Shown here: piece by piece, positions 25,681 through 33,354 of the stretch
How the letters are laid out: the number at the start of each line of letters is the position of its first letter
How positions within the stretch are numbered: the stretch's first letter is position 1
NCBI GenBank assembly: GCA_934572465.1
Contig: CAKTLG010000003.1
Coordinates: forward strand, 27,108 to 91,107
Source: an uncultured Oscillospiraceae bacterium
GTDB taxonomy: Bacteria > Bacillota > Clostridia > Oscillospirales > Oscillospiraceae
Length of the DNA: 64,000 nt
Direction: 5' to 3'
The notes under the pieces: model-generated
The model's input: the letters and a program-made list of their open reading frames with translations, nothing else
The model's database searches: none
Told to the model about the DNA's origin: nothing
Translations under genes and position numbers: made by a program

Positions 25681-26745
25681 TTATATCACCAGATTGTCCG
25701 CTCCGATGCTGCCGTCTTCAAAATAGCGGTTCAGATCGTAGGGAGAATAGATGCCGAGGTCGGTCACGACGCCGGAGACAAGGTGCGGCGGCGTGATGTC
25801 GAAGGCGGGATAGTAGCCCTTCACGCCCTCCATCGCCGTGCGCACACCCATGGCCTGAAGCGTGAAGTTCGGGTCGCGCAGCTCGATGTGCACGCTGTCC
25901 ACCGTCCTGTGTCCCTGATCGGGCGCGCCGGTGACAAAGTACGGAATGCCCATGTACTTGGCGACGATCGCGTTCTGGAACGTGCCTACCTTATTGACGA
26001 CGTGGCCGTCGCAGCAGATGGCATCCGCCGCGGTGGTAAAGACGTCGACCTTCTCCTGCTGCATGACGAACGCGGGCATATTGTCGGAAATGACCGTCAC
26101 GTCAAAGCCCATGTCGTGGCAAACCGAAGCCGTCAGGCGCGCGCCCTGAAAATAGGGGCGCGTTTCGGGGCAGAAAAGCCGGATGCTCTTGCCGCGCCTT
26201 CTGCACTCGCGCAGCATCGTGCCGACGATCGTTTCGGCAAAGCAGTGCGTCATCACCGTGCCGTTATCTGGGAACATATCGACCAGATACGAGCCGATCT
26301 TCGCCATGCGGTCATAGCGCACGTTATTGAGCGCGATGGTCTTATCCCTGATGGCCTCGGCCACGTTCTCCCCCGCCGCCAGCGCGCGCTCCGCCTCCTT
26401 TAAGCAGATATCGCAGAGGATGCCCATTCGCTTTTGCGTCGTGGGCCGCGCGTGAGAGATGGTGTGCGCCGCTTTTCTAAGGTATGCCATCTGCTCATCC
26501 GCCGTCTTATCGCGGCATTCCCACGCCGCGAGCGCCATGCCCATCGGCACGGCGGTGTAGGGGCCAGCGCTCTGCGTCACCATGTCGGTGATGGCCTGCG
26601 CGACCTCTTCATGCGTATGGCAGGTGACGAATTCCACCTTTGCAGGGTAGATGCGCCTGTCCAGTATTCTCACTTTACCGTCCTCGAACCACGCCACATT
26701 TTCGTATCGCAGCAGGAAGGCAAGGTCCTTGTCCGCTCTCTCCAT
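25681..26745 (-). CDS. mtnA: S-methyl-5-thioribose-1-phosphate isomerase
   Basis: A 354 aa protein of the eIF2B-alpha/MtnA family: the PAKVEFVTCHTHEEVAQAIT region, GTMLRECRRRGKSIRLFCPE, TVISDNMPAFVMQQ, DAICCDGHVVNKVGTFQNAI (catalytic Asp), and GAPDQGHRTVDSVHIE. It isomerises methylthioribose-1-phosphate to the ribulose form. It lies between mtaD and the aldolase gene in one leftward operon with 9-base spacing. Confidence 0.93.
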   Translation of the reverse strand: MERADKDLAFLLRYENVAWFEDGKVRILDRRIYPAKVEFVTCHTHEEVAQAITDMVTQSAGPYTAVPMGMALAAWECRDKTADEQMAYLRKAAHTISHARPTTQKRMGILCDICLKEAERALAAGENVAEAIRDKTIALNNVRYDRMAKIGSYLVDMFPDNGTVMTHCFAETIVGTMLRECRRRGKSIRLFCPETRPYFQGARLTASVCHDMGFDVTVISDNMPAFVMQQEKVDVFTTAADAICCDGHVVNKVGTFQNAIVAKYMGIPYFVTGAPDQGHRTVDSVHIELRDPNFTLQAMGVRTAMEGVKGYYPAFDITPPHLVSGVVTDLGIYSPYDLNRYFEDGSIGADNLVI

Positions 26746-26754
26746 TTGTCTCTC

Positions 26755-28059
26755 TCACTTTCTGTAAAGGCGCTCGACGGCGCGCTCCATGTCGGCGCGC
26801 ACCTTCTCCGCGTCCAGCGTTTTGAATTCGCCGTTCTCATATAGGATCTTACCGTCCACCATCGTCATGCACACGTCGCCCGCCTGCGCCGCGCACGTGA
26901 TGAGCGCGGGCGTATCAAAGTTGGGGTAAAGATGCGGGCGGCGCAGGTCGATGGCGATGATGTCCGCCTTTTTGCCGGCCTCGAGCGCGCCGGTATCCTC
27001 CCTGCCCTGCAATTTTGCGCCGTTGACGGTCGCCATATCCAGCACCTCGTTCGAACGGATGTGGGTGGGGTCGTGATGGTAGCCGTCGTGGATGATCTCA
27101 GCCAGATGCATCTCCTCGAACATATTGAGATTATTGTTGCTGGCCGTGCCGTCGGTGCCGAGCGTCACGTTGATGCCCTTGTCCATCATCCGCCGGATGG
27201 GCGCAAAGCCGCTGCCGAGCTTCAGGTTCGACGTCGGGTTGTGCACAACGCTGACGCCGTGCGCTTTCAGAATGTCCATATCGCTCTCTGTGACAAAAAC
27301 GCAGTGCGCCGCCGCCGTGGGCGAGTCGAACGTGCCAAGGGCTTCGAACCACTCCGCCGGCGTTTTGCTGTAGCGTTCCACGCATTCACGCTGTTCGCGC
27401 GCGGTCTCGGAGAGGTGGATGTGCATACGTCCGCCCTTTTCGCGGCAGAGGTCGCTGTAGGCCTTTACGATATGGCTCTTGCAGGTGTACTCGGCATGGA
27501 TGGAAAAGTCGATGCGGATGCGGCCGTCCGCCGCGCCGTGATACTTTTCAAAGAGCGCGAGCGATTCGGGGATCTGCGTGTTCTGCTCCACGGTCTGGCT
27601 TTCGTCGAAGCACTGTACGCAGCGGTTGAGATTCGCCTTGATGCCCGCCTCCTCGACCGCATGGACGGTCTCCTCGGGGAAAAAGTACATATCGGAAAAG
27701 CTCGTCGTGCCGCCCGCGATCATCTCAAGAAGCGCAAAGCGGCTCGCCGCCGCGATGTCCTCGCGCACGAGCCTGTCCTCGATCGGGAAGATGGCCTTGA
27801 AGAGCCAGTCCTGCAACGGAAGCCCGCTGCCGATGCCGCGCATGAGCGTCATGGCGATGTGGCTGTGGCAGTTGACGAGCCCCGGCATCAGGAGCCTGCC
27901 GCGCATATCCTTTTCCGCGTCATATGCCTGCTCCGGCCTATCCGTGCCGATGTAGTCGATGCATCCGCCGTCGACGCCGAGGAAGGCGCCGCGCAGCGTT
28001 TCATATCCTCCGTCCGCGTTCCGCCGCAGGATGTCCGCGCCGGTAAACAGTGTTCTCAC
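26755..28059 (-). CDS. mtaD: 5-methylthioadenosine/S-adenosylhomocysteine deaminase
   Basis: A 434 aa amidohydrolase: LLMPGLVNCHSHIAMTLMRG (HxH metal site), IHAEYTCKS, MHIHLSETARE, HCVFVTESDM and NVTLGTDGTASNNNLNMFEE. MtaD deaminates methylthioadenosine (and SAH) to the inosine derivative. The start is GTG at 28059, 5 bases after GAGGAGGAG-rich sequence, with the MRTLFTGADIL N-terminus expected. First gene of the mtaD-mtnA-aldolase operon. No phosphorylase gene is present to make methylthioribose-1-phosphate; it must be elsewhere. Confidence 0.9.
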   Translation of the reverse strand: MRTLFTGADILRRNADGGYETLRGAFLGVDGGCIDYIGTDRPEQAYDAEKDMRGRLLMPGLVNCHSHIAMTLMRGIGSGLPLQDWLFKAIFPIEDRLVREDIAAASRFALLEMIAGGTTSFSDMYFFPEETVHAVEEAGIKANLNRCVQCFDESQTVEQNTQIPESLALFEKYHGAADGRIRIDFSIHAEYTCKSHIVKAYSDLCREKGGRMHIHLSETAREQRECVERYSKTPAEWFEALGTFDSPTAAAHCVFVTESDMDILKAHGVSVVHNPTSNLKLGSGFAPIRRMMDKGINVTLGTDGTASNNNLNMFEEMHLAEIIHDGYHHDPTHIRSNEVLDMATVNGAKLQGREDTGALEAGKKADIIAIDLRRPHLYPNFDTPALITCAAQAGDVCMTMVDGKILYENGEFKTLDAEKVRADMERAVERLYRK

Positions 28060-28216
28060 AAGGGGTCTCCTCCTCTTATCCCATAATTACTCATGGTAAA
28101 GTGTATCACGCGCGGCGGCGGATTGCAACGGGGAAAAACGGCGCTTTGCGCGCCCGGGCTGTTCGTGTCGACAAAAATTTTGCATTTTGCAAGTTGATTT
28201 CCTTAAAATTTCACTA

Positions 28217-28245
28217 TTGAAATCGTTAATATATGTGATTATAAT
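28217..28245 (+). promoter_or_regulatory. Promoter of asnA
   Basis: TTGAAA, a 17-base spacer, and a perfect TATAAT, 33 bases before the ATG. The surrounding 150 bases are AT-rich; no T-box or riboswitch is apparent. Confidence 0.9.
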
Positions 28246-28278
28246 AAGCGCATATTTTTTCAAAGGAGTGAAACCGGC

Positions 28279-29286
28279 ATGAGCAGATCCTACATCCCGC
28301 AAGGCTACCATACCCCGCTGTCTGTCTATGAAATGCAGCGCGCCATCGAATTCATCAAGAGTAATTTTCAGGTCAATTTGAGCAATGCACTGAATCTGCG
28401 CCGGGTCTCCGCCCCGCTGTTCGTCGAGGAGAACTCCGGTCTGAACGACAACCTCAACGGCGTGGAGCGCCCCGTCGGGTTCGACATTCCCGATGTCGGC
28501 GCGAACGCGCAGGTCGTGCAGTCGCTGGCCAAGTGGAAGCGTCTGGCGCTCAAGCGCTACGAGTTCAAGGTCGGCAAGGGACTGTTCACCGACATGAACG
28601 CCATCCGCCGCGACGAGGAGGTCGACAACCTCCATTCCGTCTACGTTGACCAGTGGGACTGGGAAAAGGTCATCTCCGCGGACGACCGCAACGTTGATTA
28701 CCTCAAGCGCACCGTGCGCGATATCGTCGGCGCCATCAGCGAGACGAGCGACGCGCTGAACATCGCCTTCCCCTCTCTGCACACCAAGCTCCCCAGCGAG
28801 GTCTACTTCATTACGACGCAGGAGCTCGAGGATATGTATCCCGACCTGACGCCCAAGCAGCGCGAGGACGAGATCTGCAAGCAGAAGGGCGTCGTCTTCG
28901 TCATGCAGATCGGCAAGCTCCTCAAGTCCGGCATCAAGCACGACGGCCGCGCCCCCGACTATGACGACTGGGAGCTCAACGGCGATATCCTCTACTGGAA
29001 CGAGGTCCTTGGCCATGCCTTCGAGGTCTCCTCGATGGGCATCCGCGTCGACCCGCAGTCGCTCGACGCACAGCTGACGATCGCCGGCTGCGACGACCGC
29101 CGCGCTCTGCCGTTCCACAAGATGCTGCTTGCCGGCGAGCTGCCGCTGACGATGGGCGGCGGCATCGGCCAGAGCAGACTCTGCATGCTGCTCATCGGCA
29201 CGGCGCACATCGGCGAGGTGCAGGTCTCCCTCTGGGACGAGGCCACGCACAAGGTCTGCGAGGACGCCGGCGTGCTGCTTCTGTAA
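28279..29286 (+). CDS. asnA: Aspartate-ammonia ligase
   Basis: A 335 aa class II aminoacyl-tRNA-synthetase-like enzyme: IEFIKSNFQVNLSNALNLRR, SAPLFVEENSGLNDNLNG, HSVYVDQWDWEKVI, VSSMGIRVDPQSLDAQL and MGGGIGQSRLCMLL. It makes asparagine from aspartate, ammonia and ATP. RBS AAAGGAG, normal length, own promoter and a strong terminator; monocistronic. Confidence 0.97.
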   Translation: MSRSYIPQGYHTPLSVYEMQRAIEFIKSNFQVNLSNALNLRRVSAPLFVEENSGLNDNLNGVERPVGFDIPDVGANAQVVQSLAKWKRLALKRYEFKVGKGLFTDMNAIRRDEEVDNLHSVYVDQWDWEKVISADDRNVDYLKRTVRDIVGAISETSDALNIAFPSLHTKLPSEVYFITTQELEDMYPDLTPKQREDEICKQKGVVFVMQIGKLLKSGIKHDGRAPDYDDWELNGDILYWNEVLGHAFEVSSMGIRVDPQSLDAQLTIAGCDDRRALPFHKMLLAGELPLTMGGGIGQSRLCMLLIGTAHIGEVQVSLWDEATHKVCEDAGVLLL

Positions 29287-29293
29287 GCATTCC

Positions 29294-29333
29294 AAAAATA
29301 AGGCGCTCTTCCGTCGGAAGAGCGCCTTATTTC
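29294..29333. terminator. Terminator of asnA
   Basis: AAATAAGGCGCTCTTCC and GGAAGAGCGCCTTATTT pair around GTC, beginning 8 bases after the stop. Confidence 0.9.
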
Positions 29334-29339
29334 TGAGAA

Positions 29340-29445
29340 AATCCCGCTGCGTTCTGCGCCTCGGTCGCTCGCTCGAAGCGAACGATCCGACGCTCACTCC
29401 GCGCAAAGTGTTTTCTGCCACGCATATGTCGCGGCAGAAAACGAA
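29340..29445 (-). repeat. Dispersed palindromic intergenic repeat, copy 2
   Basis: Inverted relative of 16566-16665. It contains the palindrome GTTTTCTGCC...GGCAGAAAAC (about 29412-29441) and, on the minus strand, GCGCGGAGTGAGCGTCGGAT followed by GACCGAGGCGCAGAACGCAG. Both copies sit next to terminators between genes. Confidence 0.5.
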
Positions 29446-29492
29446 TCAACCCGTTTTCACGTCTGCGGGCGCGCAATTCAGCCGTTATGTGA

Positions 29493-29530
29493 AAAGAGCG
29501 CTTTCCGATGTTGGAAAGCGCTCTCTTTCT
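29493..29530 (-). terminator. Terminator of cysE-GNAT operon
   Basis: On the minus strand AAAGAGAGCGCTTTCC pairs with GGAAAGCGCTCTTTTC around AACATC; it overlaps the last base of the GNAT gene. Confidence 0.8.
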
Positions 29531-29997
29531 TATTCTTCACAACGCAGACGGTAAACATCGCAGCCGTCCGCGCGGCCCTCATAGGAAAAGCCGTGCCGGC
29601 GCGCGATATGCGCGCTCACCGCCTGTTCGGGCGCGCACTCGATCACCGCGTCCTTCCCCTCCCGCCGCGCAAGCGCGGCCAGAAGACCGGTCATCTCGTC
29701 CGCATAGCCCTGATGCCAGAAGTCCGGCTTGAGCACCCAGCCGAGCTCGCGGCTGTGCGCGTCGTAATCGTGGTAGATCGCGTAGCCGATGAATTCCCCC
29801 GCCGCGCTTTCCGCGGCGTAAACGAGCGGCGGCTCACAAAGTCCTGCCTGCTGCAGAAAGCGCTCCGTCTGCGCGCGGGTAAAGGGCGGCTCCAGCCAGC
29901 GCATCACCGCTTCATCCGAGAGCAGGGCATATAATTCGTCCAGATCCCCGCTCCGCATCGTCCGCAAGCGGACGCGGGCGCTCTCCGTCAGGATCAT
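29530..29997 (-). CDS. GNAT family N-acetyltransferase
   Basis: A 155 aa RimJ/RimL-type acetyltransferase: VRLRTMRSGDLDELYALLSD, GYAIYHDYDAHSRELGWVLK, the acetyl-CoA-binding DFWHQGYADEMTGLLAALAR, and IARRHGFSYEGR. The substrate cannot be told. Its start overlaps the cysE stop by 4 bases (ATGA), so the two are cotranslated, yet no link to cysteine synthesis is obvious. Confidence 0.88.
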   Translation of the reverse strand: MILTESARVRLRTMRSGDLDELYALLSDEAVMRWLEPPFTRAQTERFLQQAGLCEPPLVYAAESAAGEFIGYAIYHDYDAHSRELGWVLKPDFWHQGYADEMTGLLAALARREGKDAVIECAPEQAVSAHIARRHGFSYEGRADGCDVYRLRCEE

Positions 29998-30884
29998 CCC
30001 TTGTGCCGCTTGCCGCGGAAGGTCAGCTCCGGCGTCTTAATGCTCACGACCGTGTCGCTCTCCACCGACGAGCTCAAAAATACGTTGCCGCCGATGACCA
30101 CGTTGTCTCCGATCTCCGTCGCGCCGCCGAGCAGCGTAGAGTTCGCGTAGATGACGACATTGCTGCCGATCTTGGGGTGGCGGCGCACGTCGGGATCCGT
30201 CGGCATACCGACGGGCGAAAGCGCGCCGAGCGTCGCGCCCTGATAGAGCTTGACATTGTTGCCGATGACCGTCGTCTCGCCGACGACGATGCCCGTGCCG
30301 TGGTCGATGAAGAAGTATTCACCGATCTGCGCGCCGGGGTTGATATCGATGCCCGTCTGGGAGTGGGCGTACTCGGTCATCATGCGCGGGATCATCGCCA
30401 CCTTGCGCGCGTAGAGCTCGTGCGCGATGCGGTAGATGAAGATGGCGAACAGGCCCGGATAGGACAGAATGACCTCCTCCATGCTGTAGGCCGCGGGGTC
30501 GCCGTCGAAGTTCGCGGCAAGATCCTTCATCAGCAGCTCCTGAATGGCGGGCATACGCTCGATAAAGCCGTTGCTGATCTCGCAGGCACGCTCGTAGTTC
30601 TCCTCGCTTTCCGCCATCGTCAGCGCGACCTGACGCGTCAGCTTCTCGTGGATATGCTCCATCAGCAGCGCGCTGTACTGCTCGGGCGGCAGCTTCAAAA
30701 GGTCGCGGTTGCCGTAATATACGGGGAACAGCAGCTTCTGACAGTCGCGGATGATCTCGATGACCGCATCGCGCGAGGGCATACGCAGCGCATCGCCGTA
30801 CATGGGGATCTCGGAGCTGCGGTAATTCTCCGCCACGCGCGCCGCCGCGGCGCGGATGATGTCGTTCTTTTTTTCCTTATCCAT
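29994..30884 (-). CDS. cysE: Serine O-acetyltransferase (CysE/EpsC type)
   Basis: A 296 aa protein. An N-terminal helical domain of ~165 residues precedes a left-handed beta-helix of hexapeptide repeats with FFIDHGTGIVVGETTVIGNN and YQGATLGALS, then VVIYANSTLLGGATEIGDN. It makes O-acetylserine for cysteine synthesis. It is longer than E. coli CysE-like short forms because of the complete helical domain (the EpsC/plant-like type). The ATG at 30884 has GGGAGGT just upstream; a longer frame is open but not conserved. Confidence 0.92.
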   Translation of the reverse strand: MDKEKKNDIIRAAAARVAENYRSSEIPMYGDALRMPSRDAVIEIIRDCQKLLFPVYYGNRDLLKLPPEQYSALLMEHIHEKLTRQVALTMAESEENYERACEISNGFIERMPAIQELLMKDLAANFDGDPAAYSMEEVILSYPGLFAIFIYRIAHELYARKVAMIPRMMTEYAHSQTGIDINPGAQIGEYFFIDHGTGIVVGETTVIGNNVKLYQGATLGALSPVGMPTDPDVRRHPKIGSNVVIYANSTLLGGATEIGDNVVIGGNVFLSSSVESDTVVSIKTPELTFRGKRHKG

Positions 30885-30927
30885 ACGATAGACCTCCCCG
30901 TCCAATGGGATACATCATTAGAGGGAA

Positions 30928-30956
30928 ATTATACCCCCTGAACGCCGCAAAATCAA
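30928..30956 (-). promoter_or_regulatory. Promoter of cysE-GNAT operon
   Basis: On the minus strand TTGATT, a 17-base spacer, and a perfect TATAAT, about 45 bases before the cysE start. Confidence 0.8.
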
Positions 30957-30968
30957 GAGAAACCGCGG

Positions 30969-30995
30969 AAAAAAGCGGCCTGAGCGGCCGCTTTT
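30969..30995 (-). terminator. Terminator of MoxR-VWA operon
   Basis: AAAAGCGGCC and GGCCGCTTTT pair around TGAGC, 11 bases past the VWA gene stop; readable on both strands. Confidence 0.75.
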
Positions 30996-31005
30996 CGTCT
31001 CTGCG

Positions 31006-32202
31006 TTATCGGTTCACGAGCAGCTTTTTCATGCCGCGCTCCAATCCGTCTACCGTCAGCGGGTACATATCCACGACCCTGGCAATGTAGCCGTAGCTTT
31101 CCCCCCAGTAGCCGCCCCAGCGCGGCGGCTCCTCGGGGTTGAGCCAGATGAGATGATCGTAGCGCTCGCAAAAGCGTCTGAGCTGATCGAGGCCCGACCA
31201 GCGCGCCTCACCGGTGCGGGAATCGTAGCGCTTCTCCGTCAGCTCGTACATATCCATCAGCGCGTCGCCGACTAAGATGACCTTGTAGTCGCTGCCGAAG
31301 TTCTGCAGCACCCAGTCCGTGGCCACGGCGTGCTCGCGCCACATGCGCGGGTCGGTGTAGACATTGGAATAGATGCAGTTGTGGAAGTAGTAGACATGCA
31401 GCTCCTTGAAGTGGTTGGACTGCTTTGCCGCCTGAAAGAGCATGGAGCAAAGGCGCGAATAATACTCCATCGACCCGCCGGAGTCCATCAGCATCAGCAC
31501 CTTGACGCTGTTGCGGCGCGGGCGCTTGTAGCGGACGGACAGCGTGCCGGCATTGTCGCAGGTATCGCGAATGGTGCCGTCCACGTCGAACTCTGTTCTC
31601 TCCCCCATCGTCTGCGCCGAATACTGGCGCAGCAGACGGAAGGCCATCTGGAACTGCCGGATATCGAGCACGTTGTCCTTGCGGAAGTCCCGGAACCTGC
31701 GCTCCCCCGCCACCTGAAACGCGCGGCGGTGCATGCTCTTTCCCCCCACGCGGATGCCCTGCGGGCTGTGGCCGCTGTTGCCGAAGTTCGAGTAGCCGCG
31801 CGTACCGATCCAGTACGAGCCGCCGTTGTGCTCCTCGGTCTGCTCCTTGAGGCGCTCCTCAAACATTCTGAGGATCTCCTCTATGCTTTTTTCCTCATAG
31901 CCCTGCGTCTTGAGAAAGCGGCGCAGCTCCTCGAGCGCGTTTTCCGGATGATCCAGCCAGTTCAGCAGCTCTTCGGGCAGGTCGCCCTCATAGGGCACGC
32001 CGTCGAAGTATTCAAGAAAGATCTGGTCGAACTTGTCGTAATCCGCCTCGGACTTGACGAGCACCGCACGGCAGAGCTCATAAAAGCCCGTGAGCGAGGC
32101 GCGCTGCAAATTCAGCATCAGCCCCTCGACAAGCGTCATCCACTCGTTCAGACTGACGCGGAAGCCGTGTGCGCGCAGCAGATAGAAAAATCCTGTAAAC
32201 AT
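31006..32202 (-). CDS. VWA domain-containing protein (CoxE-like)
   Basis: A 398 aa protein. The N-terminal half is helical and charged (FLRAHGFRVSLNEWMTLVEG), with GYSNFGNSGHSPQGIRVGGK in the middle. The C-terminal von Willebrand A domain has the metal-ion site LMLMDSGGSMEYYSR and later VGDALMDMYELTEKRYDSRT. CoxE-like VWA proteins act with a MoxR AAA ATPase in metalloenzyme or complex assembly. The partner ATPase gene is immediately upstream (6-base gap). The client is unknown. Confidence 0.88.
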   Translation of the reverse strand: MFTGFFYLLRAHGFRVSLNEWMTLVEGLMLNLQRASLTGFYELCRAVLVKSEADYDKFDQIFLEYFDGVPYEGDLPEELLNWLDHPENALEELRRFLKTQGYEEKSIEEILRMFEERLKEQTEEHNGGSYWIGTRGYSNFGNSGHSPQGIRVGGKSMHRRAFQVAGERRFRDFRKDNVLDIRQFQMAFRLLRQYSAQTMGERTEFDVDGTIRDTCDNAGTLSVRYKRPRRNSVKVLMLMDSGGSMEYYSRLCSMLFQAAKQSNHFKELHVYYFHNCIYSNVYTDPRMWREHAVATDWVLQNFGSDYKVILVGDALMDMYELTEKRYDSRTGEARWSGLDQLRRFCERYDHLIWLNPEEPPRWGGYWGESYGYIARVVDMYPLTVDGLERGMKKLLVNR

Positions 32203-32208
32203 GGCGTT

Positions 32209-33024
32209 TTACCGGCGCAGGCGGCGCTGGACGGTCGAAATGTCCTTGTCCTTCTTGAGCAGCACGCCGATGAACGGGATCTCACGCGCGATGCTGCCCG
32301 TGTCTACACCCGCAAGCTCCAGCGCGCGGATCCAGTCGACCAGCTCGGAGGTCGAGGGCTTTTTCTCGACCGCGTCGATCGAGCGGAGATAGTAGAACGC
32401 CTGCATCGCCTGAGAGAGCAGCGTCTCGTCGATCCGATCAAAGTGGACGCGGATGATCTTTTCCATCTGCTGCTGGTCGGGGAAAGCAATGTAGTGGAAG
32501 ATGCAGCGGCGCAGGAAGGCGTCCGGCAGCTCCTTCTCGGCGTTTGAGGTGATGATGACGATGGGACGGTGCTTTGCCCTGACCGTCTCCTTCGTCTCGG
32601 GGATGTAGAACTCCATCTTGTCAAGCTCCCACAAAAGATCGTTCGGGAACTCAAGGTCAGCCTTGTCGACCTCGTCGATCAGCAGAACGACCTGCTCGTC
32701 GGCGGAGAATGCCTCGCCGAGCTTGCCGAGCTTGATGTATTTTGCGATATCGTCCACGCCCGACGCGCCGAACTGGCTGTCGTACAGGCGCTGCACCACA
32801 TCGTAGACATACAGGCCGTCCTGCGCCTTGGTGGTAGACTTGACGCTCCAGATGATGAGCTTTTTCCCCATCGCCTCCGACACTGCCTGGGCGAGCATCG
32901 TTTTTCCCGTTCCCGGCTCGCCCTTAATGAGCAGGGGCTTTTGAAGCGCCACGGCAATATTCACCGCGTTCATCAGCTCGGGGCTTGCGACGTAGTTGCT
33001 GCTTCCGCTAAAGGTATTGTTCAT
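32209..33024 (-). CDS. MoxR-family AAA+ ATPase
   Basis: A 271 aa AAA+ ATPase: Walker A LIKGEPGTGKTMLAQAVSEA, Walker B VVLLIDEVDKADLEF, sensor 1 IIITSNAEKELPDAFLRRC. MoxR proteins are chaperone-like and function with VWA proteins, here the next gene. The ATG at 33024 has AAGGAG 8 bases upstream; an earlier in-frame start lies inside the promoter and is rejected. Confidence 0.92.
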   Translation of the reverse strand: MNNTFSGSSNYVASPELMNAVNIAVALQKPLLIKGEPGTGKTMLAQAVSEAMGKKLIIWSVKSTTKAQDGLYVYDVVQRLYDSQFGASGVDDIAKYIKLGKLGEAFSADEQVVLLIDEVDKADLEFPNDLLWELDKMEFYIPETKETVRAKHRPIVIITSNAEKELPDAFLRRCIFHYIAFPDQQQMEKIIRVHFDRIDETLLSQAMQAFYYLRSIDAVEKKPSTSELVDWIRALELAGVDTGSIAREIPFIGVLLKKDKDISTVQRRLRR

Positions 33025-33061
33025 GCTGGTTCTCCTTGTGTCGTAATGTTCGATCGATCCT

Positions 33062-33090
33062 ATTTTATCCAACGCACGCCGCACTGTCAA
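33062..33090 (-). promoter_or_regulatory. Promoter of MoxR-VWA operon
   Basis: On the minus strand TTGACA, a 17-base spacer, TAAAAT, about 38 bases before the MoxR start. Confidence 0.85.
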
Positions 33091-33140
33091 ACCCGTGTCT
33101 CCGCTTTTTCAGTTTTTTTCTAAAAATTTGAAATTCCCTC

Positions 33141-33169
33141 TTGCTTTTTTGAAAAGGCTGTGCTAATAT
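33141..33169 (+). promoter_or_regulatory. Promoter of tRNA-Arg
   Basis: TTGCTT, a 17-base spacer, TAATAT, 25 bases before the tRNA. Confidence 0.6.
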
Positions 33170-33194
33170 AACACCGTTGTCCGATATTGGACAT

Positions 33195-33271
33195 GCGCCG
33201 TTAGCTCAGCTGGATAGAGCGTCTGGCTACGGACCAGAAGGCCGGGGGTTCGAATCCCTCACGGCGTACCA
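33195..33271 (+). tRNA. tRNA-Arg (anticodon ACG), CCA encoded
   Basis: A 77-base cloverleaf. The acceptor GCGCCGT pairs with ACGGCGT (first pair G-U); the D-arm is AGCTCAGCTGGATAGAGC; the anticodon stem TCTGG/CCAGA encloses the loop CTACGGA with anticodon ACG; the T-arm GGGGGTTCGAATCCCTC carries TTCGAAT; discriminator A then CCA. A34 would be edited to inosine to read CGN codons. The next gene is a tyrosine recombinase, so this tRNA 3' end is the probable integration site. Confidence 0.97.
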
Positions 33272-33309
33272 CCGCGAACCTATTGATTTCAATGGGTTCG
33301 CGGTTTTTA
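33272..33309 (+). terminator. Terminator of tRNA-Arg
   Basis: CCGCGAACC and GGGTTCGCGG form a stem around TATTGATTTCAAT, followed by TTTTTATTTTATTT. It starts at the base after the tRNA CCA. Confidence 0.85.
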
Positions 33310-33354
33310 TTTTATTTCAGGATAAGCTTCATACACCTTTTTTCTAACGTTTTT

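Noticed and set aside
28060..28278. T-box or other riboswitch before asnA
   Set aside because: The promoter lies 33 bases before the ATG, leaving no room for a leader structure.
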